Of a DNA stretch of 64,000 nt, positions 1 to 12,437 are shown piece by piece; the first letter of the stretch is position 1, and every line of letters begins with the position of its first letter. A program made the position numbers and the translations under genes. Source of the stretch: Solicoccozyma terricola. Taxonomy: Eukaryota; Basidiomycota; Tremellomycetes; Filobasidiales; Piskurozymaceae. The stretch lies in the NCBI GenBank assembly GCA_001600875.1, contig BCLD01000013.1, forward strand, positions 789,741 to 853,740. Direction: 5' to 3'. The notes beneath the pieces were generated by a model. That model saw only the letters and a program-made list of their open reading frames with translations, had not been told where the DNA came from and did no database searches.

Positions 1-108
1 AGAGAGAAAGAGAGAAAGAGAGAAAGAGAGAAAGAGAGAAAGAGAGAAAGAGAGAAAGAGAGAAAGAGAGAAAGAGAGAAAGAGAGAAAGAGAGAAAGAG
101 AAAGAAAA
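1..108. repeat. 8-bp GA-rich microsatellite
   Basis: The window opens inside a purine-only tandem array of period 8 (agagagaa). It lies just beyond the 3' end of the MTC1-like gene and continues past the left edge, so its full length is unknown. Confidence 0.95.
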
Positions 109-122
109 CGTTGTCGTCGTCG

Positions 123-2033
123 TCAACAGTCAGCGAAAAGGATACGGAAAGTAGAACCCCCCACCCCCACACACTCACGATCCGGTCCTCTCCTCCTCGA
201 ATCAACCCTAACCCTCTCCACCAACTCATCAACACCCTTCTCCGCCTTTTTCCAACCTTCTTCCCAACCATGAACAGGTCGAATACTCCTCTCATCATCA
301 TCCTCTACGTATACAACGCTTTGGAATTGAGAGGCGAGAGATGTAGCGGATGCAAGGAGGGAAGATGGGTCAAGGGATGATCGTGGTGATGTCTTTGTCG
401 TAGTCGTTGCCGGCGGAGGAGGCTTCGAATCATCTTTAGAAGCGGTGAGGTCGTCTTTCAATGTATTGTCAGTCTGCTTCGGTGCAGGGAGGAAAATGAC
501 TTCGAGGTCTTCGGAACTGGTTTGTTCCATGATCTGATCGAGTAGAAAGTGAGGGGGTGGGGGGGTGTTAGTGAGCCCGAGATGATATGAATCCCTTTCG
601 GTCGGGGAAAGTATCCGCCGTAATCCGGGATTTCCCATCGTATGCGGGTGGGGGTTCCCCATCATCGGAAGATAAACGACGACGACGGCGACGAAAGACC
701 CGCTCCACGATGTATCTCCCTTGTACCCCCCTTCTAACGTCCGTAAACCGACAAAGCAGCCAAAGAGGGAAGGTGGAAAGACACCGCTGCGTGCAGCTGG
801 AAACCCTCCCCGTATACGATCCCCGTCTCACACATGCATTCTCCTCGCATTCCCTCAAACTCCTCTCCAACCGCCCCCCACACTCACCCTTGCAACCCCA
901 CTCTCCACAACACCAGTCACACCGTCGTACCCTACCATCTCATGAGCCAACCAGACTTGCAGTGTTTCATGTTCAGAGATGGGAGGAGCTACAGTGTTGA
1001 TTAGGTCTGTTATAGCTGATTGACCGCGAGAAAGGATGTCGGCGCCTGGTGACGGAGATCGGTGGGTGAAGTGAGTGAGCGAAAGGGAGAGCGAATGGGA
1101 TGATGGAAATGATACACCCGACCGTCAGTATGTGACTATGATTAAATCCAAGCCCCAAATCCTCCCCTCTCCCCCTCCCCCACCCCCCTTCCCCCTTTCC
1201 CCCACCCCCCTCTACTACTCACGCAGCTTGTCCAAATCCACTCCTCTAACAACACCCGCACCCAACTGACTCAACTGCCCTAATCCCTCTGCGATACCCA
1301 ACCTTCCAAGGTTGATCCCTCCTATACCCCTTTCACCTCCTCCTCCTTCCCCACCACCTTGTAATACCACCGTATTCTCCTGTACCTTCTCCGCTTGCTC
1401 TTTAACCATCTTGTATCCCTCATCAGCGACGGTTCGGGCTTTAGCAACAGCCGCCGAGGCTGATGACCAGAATGAAGTACCCCATCCACCACCACCAGCA
1501 CCACCAGTGGAAGGAGGTGGTGTGGCTGTGGGGATGTTGGATGGTGATCGCGGGGTATCGGTGGAAGGACGAGTGGATCCGACGGGGTTGGGTAGGATAG
1601 GTCCAGTAGGTACGGATTTGTTGTTGATAGGTGTCACAGAACGGATAGGACGTTTCTGTGCGATCTGAGCTTCGAGGAATGCGAGTGCTTCATTCGGATC
1701 CTCAGTGTCTGCTGTTGTAGCTGTAGCTGTAGCTGGACGACGAGCCGAGTCGGTCGACGCTCGAGGTGCATCGAGTGTGGTGGATGGTGTTGGTCGATCG
1801 ACGGAGCTGGAAGCGCGAGGAGTGGCTGTAGACGATGCGGGTCCACCTGTGGTGATGATGTTGGTGTTGGCGTTGGTGTTGGGGTTGGTGGTGGTGTTGG
1901 GGTTGGGGTTGTTGCTGGTGGTGGTGTTGGTGGTGGTGGGCGGTGTTGGCGGAGTGAAGTTGTCCAAGTCGTCTAGGAACGCCAGTGCTTCCTCTTTCTT
2001 CGACTTGCCCTTGTTGGTCTTCTTTGCGGACAT
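123..2033 (-). CDS. MTC1-like (DUF5427) protein
   Basis: This resembles fungal maintenance-of-telomere-capping protein 1. In yeast MTC1 is linked to COPI vesicles and the genetics of telomere capping; its biochemistry is poorly known. The start chosen is the ATG at 2033, because it gives the family's N-terminus MSAKKTNKGKSKKEEALAFL followed by DDLD. A long Pro/Thr/Asn-rich linker follows, then a second EALAFLEAQI motif and a helix around KMVKEQAEKVQE. The first long exon ends near 1223 at a GTGAGT donor. Another exon near 905-1015 encodes NTVAPPISEHETLQVWLAHE, and a donor follows it. The C-terminal exons lie at about 540-123, with a Trp-rich end (GWEEGWKKAEKGV). Two or more introns of the downstream half are not resolved. 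The family assignment rests on the N-terminal motif and the VWLAHEMVGYDG block. Confidence 0.65.
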
Positions 2034-2330
2034 GCTGGTTAACGGTTGACGGTTGATGTGGGGGTGTTGTGGTGTTGTGGTTGCTGTGGAAATGCCACCT
2101 CTCTCAGCGTCCGCACCATCCGAAACGTCATCAGCCGCCCTGCTTCCCCCGTCCCCCATCAACGCGTGTCAAGCGCATCCCACCCGCTTCTAACGAGAAC
2201 GGGATGAGAAGGGATATCGTGTACACAACGTCGGACAGGCTAGATTACAGTCTCCCAGTTCCCCCCCCCCCCCCNCCCNNCCCCTTACTGCTGGTCGGCA
2301 GGAGTACTGTCCACGACGTGGCGTCGTTCT
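2034..2330. other. Intergenic, C-homopolymer with N bases
   Basis: No gene seen. A C tract runs from 2261 to 2284, interrupted by N at 2275 and 2279-2280. A second homopolymer, 12 G, sits at about 2375-2386. The N bases indicate that the tract length was not resolved. Confidence 0.7.
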
Positions 2331-3560
2331 GACCGTCCCATTCCTCTTCGTAGCTGGAGGGAAGGGGGTGGGGAGGGGGGGGGGGGTTGAGTTGGGGGCT
2401 CAGCTGCACACGAATGTCAGAACAAGTGTATCGCAAACACACTCACCGAGTAATCAAAATGGGACTTTGGATCGACGTGGAAAGTAAAATCAACGAATTG
2501 ACAAGCTTGGATCCCACCATCACTTTTGAAGTGGTAATCCTTGAGTGAGCGCTAATTTGAAGAGATGGTGGAGTCTATCCTATCCGTATTTGAATTAAAA
2601 AAATAAAAAATGTAAAGGTTAGAATAGATTGACATTCAGCACAAGTATTTCGAAGACGGAGGGACAAGATCGCATTCACCACCTTGGGGTTATCTAAAAA
2701 CTTTGACGGACTTTATAACACTCTCCAGAGAAAATCTTGGGCATCCCGCTGTTTGGTAGAGCGGAGGCGAAGAAAAATCCGCCCACTCCAGACGGACTGG
2801 ACTTTGAAATTGAAACAAGTAGCGATCACTGCTCCATGCCTTTCCTTTCCTTCCACCACCTTCCGCCACTCTGGAATCCCAAATGTTCCAAGCTCAACAC
2901 ACATCACATCCTCTACGTTCCTCCTCCTCTAACCTCCATTTACCAGGAGTGTACCTCTTGTCCACGATCATTTCAACGTCCCAACGGCATATTTTGCCCA
3001 ATAAATCTCTCTCTTCCAACCACTGAGTTTCCCTTGTTTCATGCTCTACGACTCCTCCATCCACCCACCATCCCTTCACACGCCACCTTATCCCCAACTA
3101 ACCATCCGCCATCCCCAAGCCCTAGAACCTTCCCCCGCCTCCCCGCCCTGTTCCCCCCGTTTCCCCCCGGGCAAACTCACTTGAATTGACTCTTAATACT
3201 CTCTAAACCCTCTACAATACTTGATTGGATCGAAGAACACAGGATTGGGAGCGCAGTGTGCGTATGCAGCTGATACGGGATTAAGTTGGTCTGTGTGTGA
3301 CAGGAAGTATGTGACAAGAACAGTGGTGGTGAAAACGATTTAGTCGGGGAGTGCGTGCGGCAAAAAGGTAAGAACATACATACAAAGCTTGAGAATGTCA
3401 GTCAAAAACGACGATTCCTCCGAAGTAGGCTTCTTCTCTGGAAGTATCAAAGGTTTGGAACCTGGGTAGTTAAGGAAGGCATGGTGCGAGTTAACGATGA
3501 TGGGGATTGATCTTGGAAGTGAACGTTTAGATCGTAGAAATGGTGTGTGTTAAGGGACAT
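2331..3560 (-). CDS. Unidentified multi-exon gene (partial model)
   Basis: I do not recognise this gene. The minus strand carries several coding-looking exons with proper splice borders. One near 3545-3390 reads IPIIVNSHHAFLNYPGSKPL and ends at a GTATGT donor. One near 3240-3183 reads SIQSSIVEGLESIKSQF and ends at GTGAGT. One near 2545-2450 reads KDYHFKSDGGIQACQFVDFT then FHVDPKSHFDYS and ends at GTGAGT. A possible last exon near 2360-2300 runs to an in-frame TAA. The exons around 2640-2910 could not be joined unambiguously and the start codon was not found. It is divergent from the MRH4-like helicase, whose promoter would share about 300 bp. Confidence 0.3.
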
Positions 3561-3871
3561 GTATAGAAATTGGTGTGATTAAAAAGGGGGCAGTATGCGG
3601 AGTGCCCAGCCAGCATATATATATGTACTCCCAATCTCTTCGACTAAGAGCTGAATCATGATTGTGGACGGATGCTGCGAACCCCCCAAGACGATATCTG
3701 GCTCCCACTTGGTCCACAGATCCGGGGGGTGGCCCCTGAATTGTAAACACACGTCATCGGGGGAATGGTCACGTGATAGCCACGTGGCCGGCAGTGAGAC
3801 ATTTCCCAAAATTGTCCTCCGTTCACAGTATTACAAGGTCAAACAGCATCCTCCCGTTCGTCGTCGTGGTC

Positions 3872-5883
3872 ATGGCGAGTGCAGGTATCAAGACAGCTTG
3901 CAGTTCCATCTCCCTGCACAGCTGGATACAATGTGGAGCAGCGGTGGCTAGGACTTCCACGGCACACCTCGCTGTGTCAGCTCGGTCAGCAGTGCACGAG
4001 GTGGACTGTCGTGCATATCATGGGCGACCATTCTACACATCTGTCGCTGTGATACCGGAATGGAAGGGACGGACGCGGCTTGTCGATCGGTCAAAAAGAG
4101 GACACAGTCTTCTAGCAGTGACCAAAGCGGGAAATCGACGGCTCAATCGGTCCGTGGAACAGCGTCCATTCACCACATCATCCAAGGTTTCCCAAGAGCC
4201 CACTTCGTTCCAAGTAGGTCATGCTCATGCCCCTGCCCATCACCCGCTATTATCATCGCCATCATCCCCACTGACATCCCCTCAACCCCCCCCTCCCCCC
4301 CAGTCAATCCTACCTCCCATCGTGCACACTTCTCTATCCGCATCGTTCCCGTCAATTGTACACCCTACCCTGACTCAAACCGCAATGATCCAGGCGATAC
4401 TGGATGGACGAGATTGTTTCGTGAGGGATAGGACTGGAATGGGAAAGTAAGCGATTGGAGTCTGATGTTCATCTGGTGATGATGAGGTAGTTGACTGGAC
4501 CTCGGGCGCCGTTTTGATAGAACATTTGCATTAGTTCTAGCCGTGTTGTCGTTACTCGTTCGACCCGTTAAATCCACTCCCACATCCGCAATACAGCGTA
4601 AACAGAACAATAGGAAGAATGTAGGGCCCACTACTCGACCGCCAAATGGACCTCGATATCTCATCCTTCTTCCAAATCCGAGTCTAGTCGGTCAAGTCGA
4701 ACGTTGGATAAGCTCCGTGACGGCTGATTGGAAGGAAAACAGTAACCTCGTCCTCGCCGGACCGGACCCCGAGTCTCTTAGAGAACGACTGGAATCCGGC
4801 GACGGTTCAGAACCGATCCTCATCGCTACTCCGTCTGCGCTCCTTCCCTTCATCTCTCCTTCACATCAACACCCAGGTAGTCCCATCCTAGATCTATCCA
4901 ACATCACCCTCGTAGCGATTGATGAAGTCGATTCTCTCATTCGTCCATTACCAGGGAGATTCTCTAATACTCGCGATCACTCGTTCTGGAGACACCCACC
5001 CAAGGCTGTCGAGGTGTTGGGCAGGGTCCTTGGTCGGAATAATGGACAGGAGAGAAAGGTGCAAACGGTGTGGATGAGCGCTACGATCAATGCGCCGATG
5101 AGAGCTTGGGTTTGGCAGCAAGGTTGGGTGAGGAGAGGGGAAGAATGTGTGACGATCGATGGGAGGAATGATGAGGGAGTAGATGAAGTGGGAATGGGGC
5201 TGGGTGGTGGTGGTGGTGGTGGTGGGGTTAGACATCACTGCGTGGTCGTCGAACCAGTGACAGGAAAGTTGGTCGATGCGATGGCGGAAACAAGGACTCC
5301 AGCCTTGCCTATCAATGTTCTCAAGGAAGTGGGCGAACAGACTTCAACTGCACCAGGTCGAATTCATCCGTTTATCGTAGAAGCTCTTGCCACACTCTGG
5401 GCAACGGCATCGGCAGGACCTCGACAACATCACGCAATTGTACTTCCACCAGAGGGTACTTCCGTTCCTGCCCTGGTCGAAAGTCTCTCCTCGCTCGGCG
5501 TAACTGCATCAACACCTAATGACCCCGAAGGACTGGTCATTGTTTCTCGCTCACAAGTACGGGGTCTCGACCTTCCGGATCTGGATACCGTATACATCCT
5601 CGGTGGATTGGGTGTCGATGGTATGTCGAAGAAGATGAAGGCGAGTGGTGGCGTAGCGGAGAGGGAAAGAGAGTATTGGCATATGGCTGGAAGGGTGGGG
5701 AGGTTGAGGGGAGCCGTGGATGTGATGGACGGGAATTTGAGCGAGTTCGGCGACAGACGACAAGCTCAACGTGTCGTTACCATCGTCTTGGGAGGATCTG
5801 ACGAACACAGGGCGATGGAGAGGTTTATGAAGGATGAGAGGTCAGGGATGAAGGTAGAGCGTTGGCCAGAGGGTCTGTCGTAG
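3872..5883 (+). CDS. MRH4: Mitochondrial DEAD-box-type RNA helicase, MRH4-like
   Basis: Probable ATP-dependent RNA helicase of mitochondria; yeast Mrh4 acts in late assembly of the large mitoribosomal subunit. Exon 1 is 3872-4446, intron 4447-4520 (GTAAGC...GATAG), exon 2 4521-5883. The intron splits the Lys codon of the Walker A motif: RDRTGMG-K-TFALVLA. Other motifs in order: PTLTQTAMIQ (Q-motif-like), TPSALLPF (Ib), DEVDSL (II, so DEVD instead of DEAD), WMSATI (III), RGLDLPDLD (V) and HMAGRVGR (VI). The N-terminus is rich in Arg/Ser/Ala with almost no acidic residues, as in a mitochondrial presequence. The ATG at 3872 was preferred over an in-frame ATG at 3773 because it begins that presequence. 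A Gly-rich insert (about 5200-5227) lies between motifs III and V. The MRH4 name is less sure than the helicase call. Confidence 0.75.
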
Positions 5884-6065
5884 ATCATTCGGTGTTGTCG
5901 CACATGTTCCCCCTTCCGCCCCCTCTTCCCCTCATGTGCCTCGCCAGCCTTTCACTTGAAATGCAAATGGAAACCGCAGCAACGGCGCTTGACGACGGCG
6001 CCGCTATGATAACACCCCACATGATAATACATTGTACACATGTATACACAACAATTCCCTGAAAA

Positions 6066-9000
6066 TCACGATGACGGAAATGACGCGGCATCCGATCCAT
6101 CCCCATTCTGAAGCCGGGCGGCTTCCTCGTCAGGTGAGAACGGCGAAAGGTCCTGCAAAATCATCACATAATGTCAGTCACACTTTTGGCCTTCTTTGCG
6201 TGAGACAGACTCACATCCGGAGTCCGGACAGCGGCCTGCTCCTTGGCAGCAGCCAACTGCACAGCAAATGGCACACTGTCAAGGCCTTCCGAGGCAACGA
6301 GGGTAGACGCAAGCGACTGCGTCCCGTGGCTGAAATAACTCTCCTGCATCGAAGCGCTGTGATCAAAGAGCTGTTGCATCGTGTTGACGAGCCACGGATG
6401 TTGAAGCAGCTCGGTGGCAGTGGGTCGACGATGTGCTTCGAGGGTGAGGCACTGTTCGATAAAGTCTATGCCCAGGTCGCTGAGTTGGCCTGGCTCTGGC
6501 AAAGGCGGATGCTGTGTTGCAATACCGATATGGAACATGATCGCCCTGCAAACAAGGTGGGTTCAGCGGCATTCACAACATGGAGCAGATGGCGAACTCA
6601 CCACTCGTTATCCAAGTTACTCCAAGGTTTACGCCCCGTAGCAAATTCGAGGATAACACAACCCAGCGACCAAATGTCCATCGCTCCGAGGCGCCCTGAC
6701 CGTTCATTCTTTATGACCTCGGGAGCCATGTACATCGGCGTACCGGCAAGACTGTTCATCGCAGGGACGCCGTCAACGCCACCTGCTCCTACTCGACCAC
6801 CTGTGGCGTGCTGGACGGCGCGACTCCTAGCCAACGTCCTGTTGCCCTTGATGATCACCTTGGCCGCACCGAAATCGACGAACTTGATGGTGGAGTTGGA
6901 GCCGAGTAGAATGTCTGGCAAGGTTGTCGAGGTCAGTACTGGAATCCCATTCAGACTTAAGCGGCGTCACCACTCACTGTCAGGCTTCACATCTCGGTGT
7001 TCCACGCCTTTCGAATGCAGGTATTCCAGACCCTGCAGCATCTGTAGGGCGTACACAAGAATGACATCTTCATCCTCGATACGGCCATGCTCGAGCAGAT
7101 TTGCCAGGCTGCCTCCCTCGCAATACTCTTCAAAGATGTAGACTCGATCACGATGTACCTCAATGCCGTAGTAGTCGACAATGTTCGGATGCGAAAGCAT
7201 CTGCATGACGTCCGATTCGTCTTTGATCTGCTTGTAGAGGGCAGGGCTGTTGGACAAGTCTTGCACACGAATCTCCTTGACAGCCATGATGCCTCCAGAG
7301 TCGAGGTTAAAACCAATGTAGACATTGCCGTTCGCGCCGCCACCGATAAATCCGCCTTGTTGCCAACGCAGGGCGATGTTGGAGGTTGACGAAGCGAGGA
7401 AGACAAGGGACCGATCCTCCGACACTTGCTCATCGAGGACCTGCCCCATCATGCGCTGGTCGTGCACGAGACCAGAACGAGACTGTTCCAATTCCTGGAT
7501 GAGACGCATACGCTCCTCGCGGACGAGGCGAATACTGCGATCTGCTCCGCTGCCATGAACCTGCTGAAACAGCAGAGCAACGCGGGCCGCTGGCTCGGCG
7601 TCGCAAGGAACAACAGGGAGCTCATTGACCTCCTCGTATGCTTCGTGCATACGGGCCAAACGACGCATTGCTTCAACCCTCTCTGCTTCCTTCTTGGCCT
7701 CGAGGGACGATCGAGCCCCGAGAATGTCAAAGTGCGAGATCAGTAAGGCCATACATGAAGCCACTTTTGACCGCAAAGTCGCAAATTCGGTCTGTTCAAG
7801 GTGCAGAATGTTGTTGCCCCTCGTCATCGTCATTGCGTACTCGAGCGCATTGACGGCCCATCGGAAGGTCTTCCGGTCAGTAGGATCACAGCTGTCGCAA
7901 ATGAATGCCACCCAACTGATCGCTAGTCGCATTAACAGCCGGCTGAACCGTGACCATGTGGAGTGATCCATGTGCACACCTACGCGATGTCCATGGTCGG
8001 AGGCAAATGAGTACCAGTTTTCCACCAGATCCTGAGTACCAGGTGCATCCGCTAGAGCACGGCGAACGTGAGCAACGGATTCGACGATGCATTCCGACAA
8101 TCGGTGCGTGGATTTGGAGATTCGCTTGAGCTCTCTTTGAAGTCGTGGTAGGTGGGCTTGCTGTTCCACCAGACAGTCAAGAACAAGGAAAGGTTCGCCG
8201 TAGGTTGGTTCGGTAAAGATATCGTGGAAGGCCTCTTTGGCGAGCACAAGACGGGCAACGGGACCATCCGCGATTAACCTGATTCGATTGTCTTCCATCG
8301 CCAGGTCGACCAAGGGGAGTTCGAGGTGCATCAAGGCGCCAGTCCAGACAAACTTGCGCCGAGGAGTCAATATCAACAGGTAGGACGCCAGGTGCTCCAC
8401 GGGTTCATCGCCATCCTCTCCGCTGCTCGCAATTCCCTCGAATTCGCCACCGAGGCCTTTGCTCGGTTTGCCCCACCCTGATTGTCGATGTGTGGTCACG
8501 GGGATGGCACTGAAAGCTTTGAACAGGAATTGGTGAATGAGATCGGGTCGGTCGCGTAGCGAACCATCGGCAATGATGTACGTTCCTTCCTCCTCGAAAG
8601 CTTGGGTGTAGACGAGGAAATGGTCCGTATCGACAAGGGACTCGATGATGAGGTCCAAATCAACATTCTCGAGATCATATTCGGCGGAGTTGTCGAAACG
8701 TTGTGTCAGGCGTCTGCCAGTGTAGGAAACACATCATTATGCGGTCATGCGAGCTTTGCAGGATTACTGACACTCACCTCGCGAAACTCTGCAGCTTTCT
8801 GTAACGCAATCTTACTGCATCCAGAATCTTGGAGAACCACTGCACCATTTCTTCTGTGTCCATCGGCCGGGGCTCCCTGGCAAGGCGGTGTAGATTCGCG
8901 ATTCCCTGGTCATTCTCATCAGGTGGCCGCTGAGTGATGGTCTTCTCCTTGTCGCTGGTTCCCCGTGCAATCGGGACACGCAGCTGCGTCTCAAAGTAGT

Positions 9001-11158
9001 TGGTGACCCGTACCATGAGCTTGTTGGTTAGCGAACTGTGTGAAACCAGTGGTCAAGAGTTTAGTCAAACGCCATTTCGATGCTGTCACCCACCTGTAGT
9101 GCTCAGCAACTACGACATCACCACCCTCGACCGCCTCAGCAACTGTATTCAAGAATTCCCATTCGCTGTTCAATACATCTGTCTCCTTGAAATAGATTGC
9201 CTTGCTCCCGCTCTTGAGTTTCCAATGTAGCAACTTGAAGAACATGCGAAGGCCCTCGAGGACGACCTCGTCGTATTCCTCCCCAATAGACGGAGGAACA
9301 TCCCACTTGCGATCGGGATCCGGCTCCACGATTTGCAAGTATTGCGCCTTGACCTCGCATGCAAGTTGGAGGGAGACGCGGAAGTTGTCTGTCATGTCAT
9401 CGATGACGAGAGCAGAGGGGTCCACGAGCTTTGCAGCGGCGTCCAGACGAACACGAAGCGCTTCGACGATAAGTCGTGCAGGAAATGCAATGAGCATGAC
9501 GATTTCATTCCTGTATCCAGCCAGACCAAGCTCAAGTCCCAGCTCGACGAAAATGTCACGGTAGTCGATGACGGTCTGTTTGGCAGTATAGACCAGTCGG
9601 TATAGATCCAACATCGCGCGCTTGCTGAAAGTGCTTCGGAGGGAGTCTTCCTTGAGGACACGTTCGATGAATGTTGAGTCGTCGGCCGCTTGATCCGGTT
9701 TATCTTTCGCCTTGGAGTCTAGTGGGTGATATCGAGATTTTCCAACCAACGCTCTCTCCGCCGTCGTGTTCGGTTTTGTCACATCAAGCTCCTTACTACC
9801 CGTCCATTTCTGCAGGATCACCAATTGATTCTGCAGCATCCTGACAACCGTCGACCACGAAGCTAGTGCATCCACCCTGGCCTGAAACGCGGGTGAATCG
9901 TACAGCGGTTTTTCGGTCCTGAAGGCCCGATGGTGGGGATAGAGCGATTCCGCGAGAGACAATTTCGCCAGGATAGCCAGGATTTGCTCCATAGCCACTT
10001 GATCCTCGACCTGTTCATATTCGACCGCTTCGGCGTTTATCTCCGTCTCACCTTCATCTTTTAGAGGCGGTTGAACGCGGAATCGCTCTACTTCCTCCAA
10101 AATCGCATCGACCGTCCTATCACGCCGATCCTTGATCCGTCTTCGTTCCTCTTCTTCTGTACGGCCTCGTAATTTCGCTCTAATCTGCCACCATAATGAC
10201 ATACCAATCTCCTTTCTGAACGTCTCGTTCGTCGGCCGTTCACCGCCTATCCTACTCTTTTCACCTTTTAAGATCTCACCACCGAGAACGCTAGCCAACA
10301 TTGTCTGCCATTCGATTCTTTCCCGACCTTCCTCGGAGCCTACTGGTGCTCGAGGTGGGGAAGTGAGGACTTCGTCCAAGATTAAACCTTTCCTAACTCC
10401 AACACCTTTAGTCCCGAGATTAAACGGCGCGGCGTTTGCATTTGTTTGGGGGGAAGTAACCTGTCCTCCTCCTGCTCCTCCTCCTCCATTGGTTAAAGCG
10501 TTTCTACCACCGCCCAGAGAGACACCTCGAGAATGACCGCCACCACCACCACTAGCACCACCACCACCACCACTACCACTACCTTGAGGAGGTGCGTACG
10601 ATCCAGTCAAACGCTCCGTCTCTTCATCTGAATCATCCGTCATTTTGAGTGAATCCATCCTAAAAAAATTGGCATCTGGATCTGCAGAGTCCATATCTGA
10701 TGATGATGAAACCCCAGTTCTATTAGGATTGATGGTCGTTGAACCTGTAGATCGACGTTGTTGAAATGAACCACCACTGAATAGTGGGTGTTTTCGAGAT
10801 GGTGCTCCTGTTCTGGAAGCTCTGAGTTGAGCACGAGCATCAAATGAACTTAACATTGCTTCAGAGGGTGTGTGATGATCCAATCCTTGACGAAGATCAG
10901 GGATGATAGTACCGGATATAGGTAATGCGTTCGTAGAAGTAGGATACGAGGAACGCGTTTTCTTCATTGCGGAAGGAAGACCTCCCGTGGTTGTTGGTAC
11001 GACGGGTGAGGAGACATGAGAATGTAGAGAGGTGAGAACTTTCAGTCTGGAAGGTGGGGATGTGGAATGGATGGTAGCACCTGGGAATGAGGCTGTACGT
11101 GCGACTGGAGTCGTTCCAAGAGTGTCGAATTCTTTTGCGGCCACGAGAGAGAGGGGGA

Positions 11159-11230
<72 letters not shown>

Positions 11231-11449
11231 TATGAAATGATCAGTGATCGACGGCTGTTGTGTAGAACCCAAAAGAACAGCATACATACCATCCTCATCC
11301 TCTTCATCCTCTCCATGAGAGAATAACGGTATTGTACGTCCTAGTCCGGCACCTCCTGACGCAGCGGTAGGCGGAGGACCCGAGGATGATGGACCAGCGT
11401 TCGGCTGGTCGGATGAAGCGAGGGAGAAGTTGATACGACGAGATGACAT
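6066..11449 (-). CDS. SSK2: SSK2/SSK22-type MAP kinase kinase kinase (HOG pathway)
   Basis: Ser/Thr protein kinase at the head of the high-osmolarity glycerol cascade; in yeast it is activated by the response regulator Ssk1 and phosphorylates the MAPKK Pbs2. The start at 11449 gives MSSRRINFSLASSDQ. A long Ser/Gly-rich N-terminal region (about 11140-10400) precedes the conserved regulatory region, which ends in the kinase domain at about 7350-6450. Kinase motifs: GGGANGNVY (P-loop), AVKEIR (Lys), HRDVKPDN (catalytic loop), DFGAAK, GTPMYMAPEV, DIWSLGCVILE, HPWL. Introns read at 6153-6214 and near 6548-6600, 6920-6980, 8700-8775 and 9020-9090; intron 1 holds a long CT repeat. The last exon after 6153 adds DLSPFSPDEEAARLQNG and ends at 6066-6068, so a reading that stops near 6164 is an intron read-through. 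Divergent from SKI3. Confidence 0.9.
11157..11228. repeat. (GA)n microsatellite in SSK2 intron 1
   Basis: About 35 copies of GA on the plus strand, CT on the coding strand. It occupies the place of the polypyrimidine tract: on the sense strand only about 25 nt (ending in gcaaaag) separate it from the coding sequence EFDTLGTT. Confidence 0.9.
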
Positions 11450-12437
11450 TGTGGGATGTTATTGTATTGTATTATTGAGGTGAGGTCCAATTGCCGGTAG
11501 GAGGGTTATGGATTTCACTGGGATCGCAGGCCACGACAGACTATGAACGGCAATGAAGCTTCGGTTTGCGCCGTCATGTAGCAGTGAGCGATTGGCACCC
11601 TTGCTACCCGACCGGTGTAGAGGTTGCAAGCTCCCGACTAGGAGCGGATATTGTGTGCGATGGCGGTGAGGATGTCTGTCCTGTTGGTTGGACGATGACG
11701 CTCGACCGACCGAATTACCCGTCCGTGGTCGAGAGCGGGAGTATATTTCGTAAATAGGGAGGGCAGTTGGTGGTAGAGAGTGAGTAGGGGAGGTAGGGAC
11801 TTGGGTCTGGGTAGAGGGTACTTGGTGGAGAGGGTGTGCTGGTAGAGAGTAGGGAGTAGCGCTGGAGGAGGGCAGGGGGGGCAAGGCAGGGCTTCAGCAA
11901 AGCTTGCGTTGTTCTCTACGTTCGCGAAGAAGGAAGAGATCGGATCGGCAGGGGAGACTACAGAGTATTGCTCGTTACGTTCGAGTGAAGAAGAGAGTAA
12001 TGCTCGATTCCGTTCGCAAGGGCAGAGATGAGTGCTCGCTTCGCTCGAGGAAGAAAGAGCTGGAAAGGCAGGATGACTGATGCTATGTCCATATCGGTCT
12101 ATCGAACCTCCCATGACGTCTACCATTGTGGGCCCAACTGCGAAACCCAACATCGAGCAATATGCATCACACTGTTGGTACGCGCACGGAGAAACCGGTG
12201 AACTAACATGACTGCATGTACCTGCAGACATGCATGGGGCAGCATGCATGCAAGAGCTGGACAGAGCGCTGCCCTAGCCCCTACATCGCAGTTGGCCAGC
12301 TGCCGTCTGATCGGTCTTCCGTTCGATGGGTCAGTCACCTCTATTACGTCATCATCCCATCTTTCATCTTCAACCCACATCGAATCACATACAACACGCA
12401 ACATATCTTCTCTCACCATCGTCTCCTACCACCCAGG
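11450..12437. other. Divergent intergenic region SSK2/SKI3
   Basis: A 988-bp promoter region shared by SSK2 (-) and SKI3 (+). No open gene is convincing. It contains the third cluster of the GCGAAGC-type repeats (11905-12050) on the SSK2 side. The SKI3-proximal 380 bp are unremarkable. Confidence 0.6.
11905..12050 (-). repeat. GCGAAGC-family repeat cluster 3
   Basis: Four or five diverged units on the plus strand, including gctcgttacgttcgagtg, gctcgattccgttcgc and the near-perfect gctcgcttcgctcg. Read on the minus strand they match the CGAGCGAAGCGAGC unit seen at 38 kb, so they point along SSK2 transcription. Spacing is looser than in the other clusters. Confidence 0.75.

Noticed and set aside
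11032..11316. Arg/Glu-repeat and Ser/Leu-repeat frames
   Set aside because: Translations of the (GA)n microsatellite inside SSK2 intron 1.
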